Shown here one piece after another: positions 18,081 to 25,735 of a stretch of DNA of 64,000 bases. Position 1 is the first letter of the stretch. Each line of letters begins with the position of its first letter. This stretch comes from Dehalococcoidia bacterium. Its GTDB lineage: Bacteria > Chloroflexota > Dehalococcoidia > Lucifugimonadales > Lucifugimonadaceae. The stretch spans positions 1-64,000 of the forward strand of contig JAJEGY010000031.1 in the NCBI GenBank assembly GCA_022819585.1. Reading direction: 5' to 3'. Position numbers and translations under genes: made by a program. The notes below the pieces were generated by a model, which was not told the origin of the DNA, searched no databases, and saw nothing but the letters and a program-made list of their open reading frames with translations.

Positions 18081-19318
18081 CTGTCGAATTCCTTGAAGAG
18101 CACGGAGGCGTTGTGTCCGCCGAAGCCGAGGGAGTTTGACATGGTGACCGGAACGCGGCCTCGTTTGGCGAGATTGGGGACGTAATCGAGGTCGCAGTCA
18201 GGGTCTGGATTTTCGAGGTTTATTGTGGGCGGGACGACTGATTCAGAGATTGCGAGGACGCTGAATGCGGCTTCGATGCCACCGGCAGCACCTAGGAGAT
18301 GGCCGGTCATCGACTTTGTGCTGCTCATTAGAAGGTCGTTCGCATGGTCGCCAAAGGCTTTTTTGACGGCGATGGTCTCGAATTTGTCGTTCAGAGGCGT
18401 AGAAGTACCGTGGGCATTGATGTAGGCGACCTCTTCAGGTTCGAGGCCGGATTGTTTGACAGCGATCTTCATCGCTTGGGCTGCGCCTTCGCCTTCGGGA
18501 TGGGGCTGAGTGACGTGATGGGCGTCGCTGGTTGCGCCGTATCCTGCCAGTTCGCATAGGACGTTGGCGCCGCGTTTTTCTGCGTGTTCGAGGGACTCGA
18601 TCACGATCACTCCGGCACCTTCGCCGAGAACGAATCCGTCTCGTTCGGCGTCGAATGGACGTGACGCGCCTTGCGGGTCGTCGTTGCGGGTTGAAAGTGC
18701 TTTGCAGGCGTTGAATCCGGAGACGCCGATAGGGCAGATTGCGGCTTCGGTGCCGCCGGCGATGGCGACGTCAACCACTCCGCGTTTGATCATTTCGGCG
18801 GCTTCGCCGATGGAATCGGTACCCGTCGCGCAGGCTGAGACGACGGAGAAGTTGGGGCCTTTAGCGCCGATCATCATAGAGACTTGACCGCTGGCCAAGT
18901 CGCCCAACATCATTGGAATGAGGAACGGGTTGACTCTGCGGGGACCTCGATCATTGAGGACTTCGAGCTGTTCTGAGATCGTGATAATGCCGCCGACACC
19001 GCTGCCGATGAGGATTGCGACGCGGTTGGCGTCTTCGTTTTCCATCTCGATACCGGCGTGTTCGAGGGCTTCAAGACTTGCTACACATGCAAATTGGGTG
19101 AAGCGGTCCATGCGTCGGGCCTGGCGTCGACCCAAGATGGTATTGGCGTCGAAGTCGGTTACTTCGCCTGCGATGCGGGACTCGAATCCTTCGGGGTCGA
19201 ATGCTCCGATGTAGTCGATGCCTGATTCGCCGTTGATCAGGTTTTTCCAAGTCGTTTCGCGGTCGGAACCAAGGGGTGTTACGAGCCCGATTCCGGTGAC
19301 GACTACCCGGTCATTCAT
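18077..19318 (-). CDS. fabF: beta-ketoacyl-ACP synthase II
   Basis: 413 residues from the ATG at 19318 (MNDRVVVTGIG), with AGGGA upstream. The catalytic triad of KAS II is present: Cys163 (SACATGTD), the His in 'NAHGTSTPLND' and the His in 'TGHLLGAAG'. The C-terminal 'SNSLGFGGHNASV' is also typical. FabF condenses malonyl-ACP with acyl-ACP in fatty-acid elongation. It forms an overlapping two-gene unit with recJ and is divergent from mtaB. No acpP or other fab gene lies beside it, which is unusual but not rare. Confidence 0.95.
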   Translation of the reverse strand: MNDRVVVTGIGLVTPLGSDRETTWKNLINGESGIDYIGAFDPEGFESRIAGEVTDFDANTILGRRQARRMDRFTQFACVASLEALEHAGIEMENEDANRVAILIGSGVGGIITISEQLEVLNDRGPRRVNPFLIPMMLGDLASGQVSMMIGAKGPNFSVVSACATGTDSIGEAAEMIKRGVVDVAIAGGTEAAICPIGVSGFNACKALSTRNDDPQGASRPFDAERDGFVLGEGAGVIVIESLEHAEKRGANVLCELAGYGATSDAHHVTQPHPEGEGAAQAMKIAVKQSGLEPEEVAYINAHGTSTPLNDKFETIAVKKAFGDHANDLLMSSTKSMTGHLLGAAGGIEAAFSVLAISESVVPPTINLENPDPDCDLDYVPNLAKRGRVPVTMSNSLGFGGHNASVLFKEFDS

Positions 19319-19442
19319 GTATTTTGGTTCCCTGTTGAGTAGGTGCAAACGAGGCGCTGATGCGCTGAATGAAGTATATATCTGGGGCGGATTTCCCCTT
19401 GGGATAGTTACGGTTTGGCAACTTCGTAGAATCTTGTTGGTG

Positions 19443-20735
19443 ATGGTTACGGTTGAGATCGAGACTCATGGTTGCAAGCTGAACACCGCCGATTCACAGC
19501 AATTGGCGGCGGAGTTTTTACGCGCTGGTTTTGCAGTGAGAGGACGGGATGATGAAGCCATGCCGGACGTTTTCGTGTTGAATTCGTGCACGGTCACGCA
19601 TGTTGCGGACAAGAAGGCGCGGCAATCGATTTCGGCAGCGAAACGGCGTTATCCGAATGCGTTGACGGTGATGACAGGGTGTTATCCGGAAAGGGCACAG
19701 GAGGAGATTGCGAACCTCAACAGTGTTGACTTGGTGTTGGGAAATCGTGATAAGCACGATCTAGTTACGACGGTTGCGGAACGGTTGAGTGTTGCGTTGA
19801 CGCCTTGTGCGGATGGGAGGGACGTGATCCCCGCTGGCGCGCTTTTAGGTAGGACGCGGGCGTCGGTGAAGATACAGGAGGGGTGTGATCAGGTCTGCGC
19901 CTATTGCATCGTGCCCAAGGTGAGGGGACGGGAACGGAGCGTTTCAGTTGAGGAGATCGTGGCGACGGTCCGTGGGTTGGAAGATGCAGGTTGCCGCGAG
20001 GTCGTTTTCACTGGCACTCAGTTAGGACACTACGGGTTTGATTTGGATGATGGCGTGGGCTTGGCGTTTATGCTGCGTACCGTGCTGGCTCAGACTACGA
20101 TGCCGCGGATTCGGGTTTCGTCGTTACAACCGCCGGAGATCAATGATGAGTTGTTGGATGTTTGGGTGAACGAAGGAGAGGGTCGGTTGTGTCCACATTT
20201 CCACATGCCTTTGCAGAGCGGGAGCGATGGGATACTGAGCCGGATGCATCGGACGTATTCTTCGGATGAGTTTTTGCGGAAGGTTGAGTTGGTCCGAGAG
20301 CGTGTTGATGGTTGCGGGGTCACTACCGATGTGATTGCAGGTTTTCCTGGTGAGACGGAGGAGGACCATGAAGCGTCGGTAACTGTGATGCGAACAGCCG
20401 AGTTCTCGGACGCGCATGTGTTTCCGTATTCGGCGCGGCCTGGGACGAGTGCGAATCACTTTGCTGAGCACGTTGACGCGTCTGTCAAGACTGAGCGCGC
20501 CGGGCAGTTGCGGGAGGTTTCGACCGCAAGCGCTGAGCGCTTCCGGGATTCGATGCTAGGAGCGGTTCGACCAGTGTTGTGGGAAGGGCGCCGCGGTAAG
20601 TCTGGGCTTACCGATAACTACATCAAAGTACGGATGCAGAATGGAGGTCAGCGCGCGGGTGGTGATGGACTGATCGAGGTTGTCGAGTTGGATCGGCTCG
20701 ATCGTGATGGGACAGTGATCGTGAAGGCGCTTTGA
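19443..20735 (+). CDS. mtaB: tRNA t6A37 methylthiotransferase MtaB
   Basis: 430 residues from the ATG at 19443; the longer upstream frame lies antisense to fabF and is rejected. The UPF0004 domain carries cysteines C11 (THGCKLN), C49 (LNSC) and C80 (TGC) for one 4Fe-4S cluster. The radical-SAM motif CDQVCAYC gives C148, C152 and C155. A short C-terminal TRAM-like region ('DNYIKVRM') follows. 'ETHGCKLN' is diagnostic of the MtaB branch as opposed to MiaB or RimO. The enzyme adds a methylthio group to N6-threonylcarbamoyladenosine 37 in tRNAs that read ANN codons. Confidence 0.9.
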   Translation: MVTVEIETHGCKLNTADSQQLAAEFLRAGFAVRGRDDEAMPDVFVLNSCTVTHVADKKARQSISAAKRRYPNALTVMTGCYPERAQEEIANLNSVDLVLGNRDKHDLVTTVAERLSVALTPCADGRDVIPAGALLGRTRASVKIQEGCDQVCAYCIVPKVRGRERSVSVEEIVATVRGLEDAGCREVVFTGTQLGHYGFDLDDGVGLAFMLRTVLAQTTMPRIRVSSLQPPEINDELLDVWVNEGEGRLCPHFHMPLQSGSDGILSRMHRTYSSDEFLRKVELVRERVDGCGVTTDVIAGFPGETEEDHEASVTVMRTAEFSDAHVFPYSARPGTSANHFAEHVDASVKTERAGQLREVSTASAERFRDSMLGAVRPVLWEGRRGKSGLTDNYIKVRMQNGGQRAGGDGLIEVVELDRLDRDGTVIVKAL

Positions 20736-20769
20736 TGGTAGCGCCTTCACGATAGGCAAACTGCTTGGG

Positions 20770-21660
20770 TCAGTTGACGAACGGGTCCAGCTGGGACAGG
20801 ATGTCGCAGGGGAACCCGACTTGGTTGCCGTTCCGGTCGCGGTCGATGTAGACGGCTCGACGAAGCGGGTCCATCGGGAAGAAAACGCATTGGCGTTCGC
20901 GTTCGGCCTTCTCGAGTAAGCGGTGTTTTTGGTCGTAGGCCAGTGCCTGGTTCATGCTGAAGCCGAACTGTACGGCAGGGTCGATGTGGAACGGTGTGGG
21001 GAAGAGCAGTGGAGAGACCATGATCTTTTCTGATCCACATGCGATAGTGACGGTGGAGTTTGCAGGTGTGACACCGCCACAGCGCTCCATCGTGATGCCT
21101 GGACCGACTTCGGCTTCAAGATCGTTGACCAGTGTGATGTTCGCATCGAGCTTCTGTAGCATTTTGAGATCAGCGCGTACCTCGCGGTATGCCGCTTGAT
21201 GGAAAGGATGCTCGCCCATTGCTGTGTCCCATTCTTCGCGTGGGATGATGTACTCGGCATTGGGGCAGACTGGTTCAGCATCGCCTCTATTGTTGTAGGA
21301 GATCAAGTAGCCGGCGTGCAGAAAATGGAGGCTCGGAAGGATAACGCGGGTTACCAGCTTGGGGGAAAGGGTCCTCAAAAGTTGATTGGTCTTGGCGCCC
21401 AATGTTTCGCGTGTGAATATGGGGTCGTGCATGCCGATACCGGTGCCGATAAGAGAGATGTCATAAACGCCGTCTTCGACTGTCGGGACGTTAATCTGCA
21501 CCGCGTAGTTTCCGAATGTGACGCGGTTTTGGCGGTCAGTAGGGCTTTTACCGTCGTTGAGATTGAAGTCGCGCCAGAGAGCTTTTTCTACGTTGTAGGC
21601 GTAGGTAACGTCGAGTTTGACGGGACTTGTGTCGATTGGTTTGATCTGCACTCGGGCCAT
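20770..21660 (-). CDS. metallo-beta-lactamase-fold protein lacking most metal ligands
   Basis: 296 residues with the layout of lactonase-type metallo-beta-lactamase proteins: beta strands 'YAVQINVPTVEDGVYDISLIGTG', then 'VILPSLHFLHAG' (104-117) in the place of THxHxDH, and 'GGVTPAN' (195-201) in the place of GHTPGH. The first motif His is Ser110 and the Asp is Leu114; only H112 and H115 remain. The later His is Asn201 and the GD aspartate is gone ('VSPLLFPTPFHI'). A two-zinc centre therefore looks impossible. It has a good ribosome-binding site (GGAG, seven bases before the ATG). The upstream small gene at 21784-21984 encodes a homologue of its N-terminal strands. A binding or regulatory role is an inference. 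Confidence 0.7.
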   Translation of the reverse strand: MARVQIKPIDTSPVKLDVTYAYNVEKALWRDFNLNDGKSPTDRQNRVTFGNYAVQINVPTVEDGVYDISLIGTGIGMHDPIFTRETLGAKTNQLLRTLSPKLVTRVILPSLHFLHAGYLISYNNRGDAEPVCPNAEYIIPREEWDTAMGEHPFHQAAYREVRADLKMLQKLDANITLVNDLEAEVGPGITMERCGGVTPANSTVTIACGSEKIMVSPLLFPTPFHIDPAVQFGFSMNQALAYDQKHRLLEKAERERQCVFFPMDPLRRAVYIDRDRNGNQVGFPCDILSQLDPFVN

Positions 21661-21773
21661 TTTGCGCTCCGTTTAGGAAGATAGGGTGTTGCACCAAGAT
21701 TCGATGCGACGTTCTACTGATGCGGCAGCAAAGTTGCTTGGGATCCCATGTGGGCAATTAGATCCCTTCTCGA

Positions 21774-21798
21774 CGCGAAACCCTCAGGCGGTTTCGCG
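21774..21798 (-). promoter_or_regulatory. hairpin spanning the stop codon of the 66-residue gene
   Basis: CGCGAAACC and GGTTTCGCG form a perfect 9-bp stem around a 7-base loop that contains the TGA stop codon of the small gene. No T-run follows. Translation of the small gene would melt it, so it could serve as an attenuator or coupling element for the downstream metallo-beta-lactamase-like gene, or it may pause ribosomes at the UGA. Confidence 0.45.
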
Positions 21799-21984
21799 AG
21801 TGAAGATGGGTTCCATCGGATGCGTGCCCGTGTTGATGACCGTCAAAGAGTTGCGACCACCAGCGATCTCGGGGAGCGTAATGAGGAGGACAGACTTCGC
21901 GAGTTGGATGCGATGCTGCATCGATGAGCTGTCTTCGCTCAAGGTCTGCTGCTCCTTCCGGAAAGTGTCACCTTGGCTAAGCAT
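21784..21984 (-). CDS. 66-residue paralogue of the N-terminus of the downstream MBL-like protein
   Basis: The start is strongly supported: GGAGG lies six bases before the ATG, and a promoter lies about 90 bases upstream. Residues about 30-65 ('VLLITLPEIAGG', 'VINTGTHPMEPIFTRET') align with residues 53-86 of the MBL-like protein encoded next ('AVQINVPTVEDG', 'LIGTGIGMHDPIFTRET'). The protein stops right after this motif. The same frame stays open for 35 further codons beyond the TGA and ends in a TAA only four bases before the ribosome-binding site of the next gene. It may be a truncated duplicate, a genuine mini-protein, or a gene with UGA readthrough. Function unknown. Confidence 0.55.
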   Translation of the reverse strand: MLSQGDTFRKEQQTLSEDSSSMQHRIQLAKSVLLITLPEIAGGRNSLTVINTGTHPMEPIFTRETA

Positions 21985-22072
21985 TACAAGCCTCCTTTTT
22001 TGGACTAACGAGGAGAGCGTGTCTCAATTGGTTCGGCTGTCTTGAGACTGTGTTTCTCCGCGTCGTGACTCT

Positions 22073-22101
22073 AGTTTAGACTCAAATCACGATAACATCA
22101 A
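22073..22101 (-). promoter_or_regulatory. promoter for the 66-residue gene and MBL-like gene
   Basis: On the minus strand TTGATG (22101-22096) and TAAACT (22078-22073) are 17 bp apart. The predicted leader of about 80 bases contains the inverted repeat GTCTCAA / TTGAGAC (22021-22048), a possible attenuator or operator. The leader ends with the strong GGAGG site of the small gene. Confidence 0.5.
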
Positions 22102-22254
22102 GTCTTTTACGAAATTTATTTTGAATTAGTTGTATTTTCTGATGCAGAGCATTTTCGCGCTCATTGCTTCACTGTCAAACTCAATGAATCGTGCTTGAAA
22201 GCAAGCATTTTGGGTGAATTCGCGCGAAACCGCGCATGAAATCGAGGGGTAAGC

Positions 22255-23850
22255 GTGGTTGAACCGATTTGGCTAAAATTGACAAACGACGTTGAAGAGG
22301 GGAATTTTGGACTAGGAAACGCGGAAATGACCTTGACATTGCACACCATGCGCGGCAACATTGCGCAGATCGCGTCCGACGCTGCGATAGTGAACCTTTT
22401 TGAGGGAGTTCAGCGCCCTGGCGGCGCGACCGGAGCGGTCGATCGTGCCCTGGGAGGTTTGATCAGCGAGTTGATCGAAGATAGGGAGATAACCGGGAAG
22501 CGGGGCAACAACGTGTTGATCCATACACCTGCCGGACGCTACGGCGATTTTGCGCCAAAGCGGGTGTTGGTTATGGGCCTTGGCAAACCAACAGGTTTCG
22601 GATACGGAGATGTGCGTGAAGTATCAGCGGTGGCGGTTAACAGGTTAAGAGGCATCTCCAAGACGGCTACTACGATCATCCACGGAGCCGGGATCGGTGG
22701 ACTAGATACTGCTAAGGCATCGCAGGCGATAGCTGAGGGATCGACAGTCGGATCCTATTCTTTTAACAAGTACAAAAAAACATCGAAAGATTCGGCTGAT
22801 CGGCTCGAGCTTTTGAACGTGGTGGAGTTCGACGATGACAAGATGCCGGAGGTACGTGTCGGCGTCGGTGTCGGGATCACGGCGGGAGAGGCGCAGAACT
22901 TCGCTCGTGACTTGGTTAACGAACCAGCCAACGTATTGTCACCTGAGGCGATGTTGGATGCGGCTCGAAAAGTAGCCGAGGATCATGGATTGGGAATCAG
23001 GGTGTTGGATTTGGCAGAGTGCCGTTCGATGGGTATGAACGCCTACGTTGGAGTAGCCCAAGGTTCGCATCGTCCGGCGCAATTTGTGCATTTGACGTAC
23101 GAGGGCGATCCGTCGAATACCAGCAACAATATTTGGTTGGTGGGTAAGAGCATCACGTTCGATTCCGGTGGTCTGTCGCTGAAGCCTTCCCGTGGCATGG
23201 TTACGATGAAGGGAGACATGGGTGGAGGTGCTGCGGTTTTGGGTGCGATGAAGATCGTTGGGACGCAGAAGCCTCGTATCAATGTTCATGCGGTGCTACC
23301 GATGACGGAGAACATGCCGGGTGGCGGTGCCCAGAGACCAGGCGATGTCGTGCAGGCGATGAACGGCAAGTACATAGAGATAGACAACACGGACGCGGAA
23401 GGTCGATTGACCTTAGCTGATGCTCTCGGATATGCACGAGAAAACGGCGCGGCGCGAATCATTGATGTTGCAACGTTGACAGGTGCCGCACGAGTCGCGC
23501 TGGGGACTGGTAATGCTGCGGTGTTCGGGAATGACGATGGTCTGGTGAAGTCGGTTTTGGATGCTGCGGAGACGTCCGGCGATGGTATGTGGCGTCTGCC
23601 ATTGGATTCGACATCGAAGCGTCAAAACCGCTCGAACATCGCGGATGTGAAGAACAGCGGCGGCGCTCCAGCGGGATCTATTACGGCGGCGCACTTCATT
23701 TCTGAGTTCGCAGAGGATACCCCGTGGGTCCACATCGATATCGCTTCAGTCTCGATGGTTACGGGAAACCGTGGGATGTTCCGAACCAGTGGGGCCACAG
23801 GTGCCCCGACACGCACGCTTGCCAATCTGGTAGCGTCGCTGGCCAATTGA
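22255..23850 (+). CDS. pepA: leucyl aminopeptidase (M17 family)
   Basis: 531 residues from a GTG with GAGGGG five bases upstream; an ATG at 22327 with AGGA upstream would give 507 residues and is an alternative. The C-terminal catalytic domain contains 'VGKSITFDSGGLSLKP' (metal-binding Lys and Asp), 'MKGDMGGGAA' and the M17 signature NTDAEGRLTLADAL, then 'ATLTGAARVALG'. These are the two-metal ligands and catalytic Lys and Arg of leucine aminopeptidases. It works in the cytoplasm to release N-terminal residues from peptides, which suits a cell that imports peptides through the ABC system at 55-61 kb. A lipoprotein gene follows after one base. Confidence 0.9.
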   Translation: MVEPIWLKLTNDVEEGNFGLGNAEMTLTLHTMRGNIAQIASDAAIVNLFEGVQRPGGATGAVDRALGGLISELIEDREITGKRGNNVLIHTPAGRYGDFAPKRVLVMGLGKPTGFGYGDVREVSAVAVNRLRGISKTATTIIHGAGIGGLDTAKASQAIAEGSTVGSYSFNKYKKTSKDSADRLELLNVVEFDDDKMPEVRVGVGVGITAGEAQNFARDLVNEPANVLSPEAMLDAARKVAEDHGLGIRVLDLAECRSMGMNAYVGVAQGSHRPAQFVHLTYEGDPSNTSNNIWLVGKSITFDSGGLSLKPSRGMVTMKGDMGGGAAVLGAMKIVGTQKPRINVHAVLPMTENMPGGGAQRPGDVVQAMNGKYIEIDNTDAEGRLTLADALGYARENGAARIIDVATLTGAARVALGTGNAAVFGNDDGLVKSVLDAAETSGDGMWRLPLDSTSKRQNRSNIADVKNSGGAPAGSITAAHFISEFAEDTPWVHIDIASVSMVTGNRGMFRTSGATGAPTRTLANLVASLAN

Positions 23851-23851
23851 A

Positions 23852-24508
23852 TTGATCAGATTGCTTAAATTGATGCCCGCCTTTGTGTTGGCGGGTCTGC
23901 TGTCCTTAGGGGTGTTGGCGTGTGGGTCGATTAGCGACAACGTAGACCCTACACCTGAGACCAGGGGACCGTACGCGGTCGCCACCGATTTCACGGTCGT
24001 GACGCCGACCTCTGTGGAATTGCCGGAGGGGTGGTGGAATCCGATAGGAGAGAGGGAGCTGCGCCTGCTGGATAACACGCTGACGGGCATTCGAATGTGG
24101 GGTAACTGCGTGTGGTACAACGACGATCCATCGCCAGCGACCGAAGCGGCGGTGCGCGAGTCGCTCTCGGACGTGATCGGATCGCCGGTCGCGGCTGAGA
24201 TAGGGATTGTCGAAAGCGCGGATCTGAGCTTGATTTGCGATAGGTTCTTCGCGTCCGTTTCCGATTTTGAGATCGAGGTCACGGATGGTCGCAGAGCGGC
24301 GATAGCGTCAGAAATGATGATCGATCTGATGGATTCCTGCGTGACGTTTTACGAGACGCCGGACCCCGCGTTGGGTTACCGGATCGCGATCATGTTTATC
24401 GACATGCTTTGGATGTTGGAACAGGATGCTCCAAGATGGCCGCGCCGGGATTTTTGGGGGGTGCGAGAGTGGTGCGACGGGATTGTTGAAGGAGCCGTCG
24501 CGAGTTAG
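23852..24508 (+). CDS. hypothetical lipoprotein
   Basis: 218 residues from a TTG at 23852, or 211 from the ATG at 23873. A signal segment 'MPAFVLAGLLSLGVLAC' ends in a lipobox, so it should be lipid-anchored. The mature part begins with a short Pro/Thr linker ('DPTPETRGP') and is helical, with four Cys residues that could form disulfides ('WGNCVWYN', 'LSLICDRFF', 'MDSCVTFY', 'VREWCDG'). No family is recognised. It starts one base after the stop of the aminopeptidase gene, so the two are probably co-translated. Confidence 0.6.
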   Translation: MIRLLKLMPAFVLAGLLSLGVLACGSISDNVDPTPETRGPYAVATDFTVVTPTSVELPEGWWNPIGERELRLLDNTLTGIRMWGNCVWYNDDPSPATEAAVRESLSDVIGSPVAAEIGIVESADLSLICDRFFASVSDFEIEVTDGRRAAIASEMMIDLMDSCVTFYETPDPALGYRIAIMFIDMLWMLEQDAPRWPRRDFWGVREWCDGIVEGAVAS

Positions 24509-24557
24509 ACGGCCACGCAATTGAGTCCGGTAGCACTATCGACTACGGACAAGTTGC

Positions 24558-25316
24558 TCAGAATGGCATGATCGTGGTGTCGAGGGTGATTTCGGCGATG
24601 AGGATTGCGCCGACGGCTATGCTCAATCCACCTGCTGCCAAGACGATGTACCGATTGAGCGTCTGCTTTGCGGATGTGACTTTGAATGGAAGGGCGAGTA
24701 ACAGTGTCAAGGCAGCCATAGCGATCATGGTGCCGACGCTGAATAGCAAGATGTAGCCGATTCCGACCCATACGGCGTCGATGGTGGGCACCAGAGCAAC
24801 CATTACTGCTGCGCTCCCGGCGAGCCCGTGAACGATGCCGATGGCGAAGGATTTGACGCGGAAGACTGGTTTGCCAAGGATGAAGAAGCTGTTATGGTTT
24901 TCGTGGCCGGTTTGATGTCGCGCGGAGGGTTCGTGAGAGGCGTGGACGTGGACGTGTGGCTGTTTGCCGTGACTATGTTTGTGGATGTGGAGGTTGCCCC
25001 GGAGCACGTTCCAAGCGGCGCTGACACCGAGGTAGATGAGCATGACTCCGACGCCTAGTTCAAGGTACGGAGCCACACTTTCGTATCGGTCGAGGGCAAC
25101 GCCTTTGACGATAAGAATGACGGTGCCTAGGACGAGAAGCGGGAGCGAGTGCCCTGCACCCCAGGATGCCCCAATCCAGATCGACTGCCAGAGGTTTCGT
25201 TCTTTGTCGACTATGTTGGCTACCGCCACGACGTGGTCGGCGTCGGTGGCGTGTTTGAGCCCGAGGAGGAACCCGAATGCGAGGACGGCCAGAATGCCTG
25301 GGGCGATGTCAAACAT
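24558..25316 (-). CDS. nickel/cobalt transporter, NiCoT/UreH-type
   Basis: 252 residues with six to seven membrane helices. The metal-recognition motif HATDADH (residues 22-28, in helix 1) and a second 'GAGHSLPL' motif are those of the NiCoT and UreH-like permeases. A His-rich loop follows ('HIHKHSHGKQPHVHVHASH', about residues 110-130), which should bind metal ions. It sits in the inner membrane and imports Ni2+ or Co2+. No nickel enzyme is encoded nearby. Two tRNA genes lie upstream on the same strand. Confidence 0.8.
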   Translation of the reverse strand: MFDIAPGILAVLAFGFLLGLKHATDADHVVAVANIVDKERNLWQSIWIGASWGAGHSLPLLVLGTVILIVKGVALDRYESVAPYLELGVGVMLIYLGVSAAWNVLRGNLHIHKHSHGKQPHVHVHASHEPSARHQTGHENHNSFFILGKPVFRVKSFAIGIVHGLAGSAAVMVALVPTIDAVWVGIGYILLFSVGTMIAMAALTLLLALPFKVTSAKQTLNRYIVLAAGGLSIAVGAILIAEITLDTTIMPF

Positions 25317-25392
25317 TTCTATTCAGCAGACGTAAACGTAGAGGTGTCTGATCAGAAGGGAGTGGAGAGGCTTTGATGATGATGGTTTAGGA

Positions 25393-25469
25393 GTGGCACG
25401 CCCGGAGGGATTCGAACCCCCGACCCTCTGGTTCGAAGCCAGATGCTCTGTCCCCTGAGCTACGGGCGC
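25393..25469 (-). tRNA. tRNA-Arg (anticodon TCG)
   Basis: The minus strand folds into a complete cloverleaf: acceptor GCGCCCG with CGGGCGT, D arm with AGCTCAGGGGACAGAGC, anticodon arm TCTGG-CTTCGAA-CCAGA, and T arm with GGTTCGAATC. The loop places TCG at positions 34-36. The CCA end is encoded (plus-strand TGG at 25393-25395). Confidence 0.95.
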
Positions 25470-25497
25470 ACTGATGCCTCGGTGATGCAATGTGGAG

Positions 25498-25574
25498 TGG
25501 GGTGGACGGAGGGAGTCGAACCCTCGATCTTCAGGGCCACAACCTGACGTGTTAACCGCTACACTACGCCCACC
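25498..25574 (-). tRNA. tRNA-His (anticodon GTG)
   Basis: Cloverleaf with acceptor GTGGGCG/CGTCCAC, anticodon arm TCAGG-TTGTGGC-CCTGA (anticodon GTG) and T loop GGTTCGACTC. The extra G at position -1 is encoded and can pair with C73, the identity element of tRNA-His. CCA is encoded. It is transcribed ahead of tRNA-Arg with a 28-bp gap, so the two probably form one transcript. Confidence 0.95.
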
Positions 25575-25735
25575 ACGAGATTGCGTTCGCGAGGTTTGCG
25601 TCTATTCGATTCTAATTCAGATCGTCGTACCGTTTCTTTCCAGACGCGCAGTCACGGTTTCAGACTGCGGAAGAAACAGCGGATGGTTTTCGGATTGCTA
25701 GAATTGCCGCAGCTACAAGCGAGAGGAAGTTTGAT

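Noticed and set aside
19218-19442. N-terminal extension of MtaB
   Set aside because: The extra 75 codons are antisense to the start of fabF and lack family similarity, while the ATG at 19443 begins with the conserved MtaB N-terminus.
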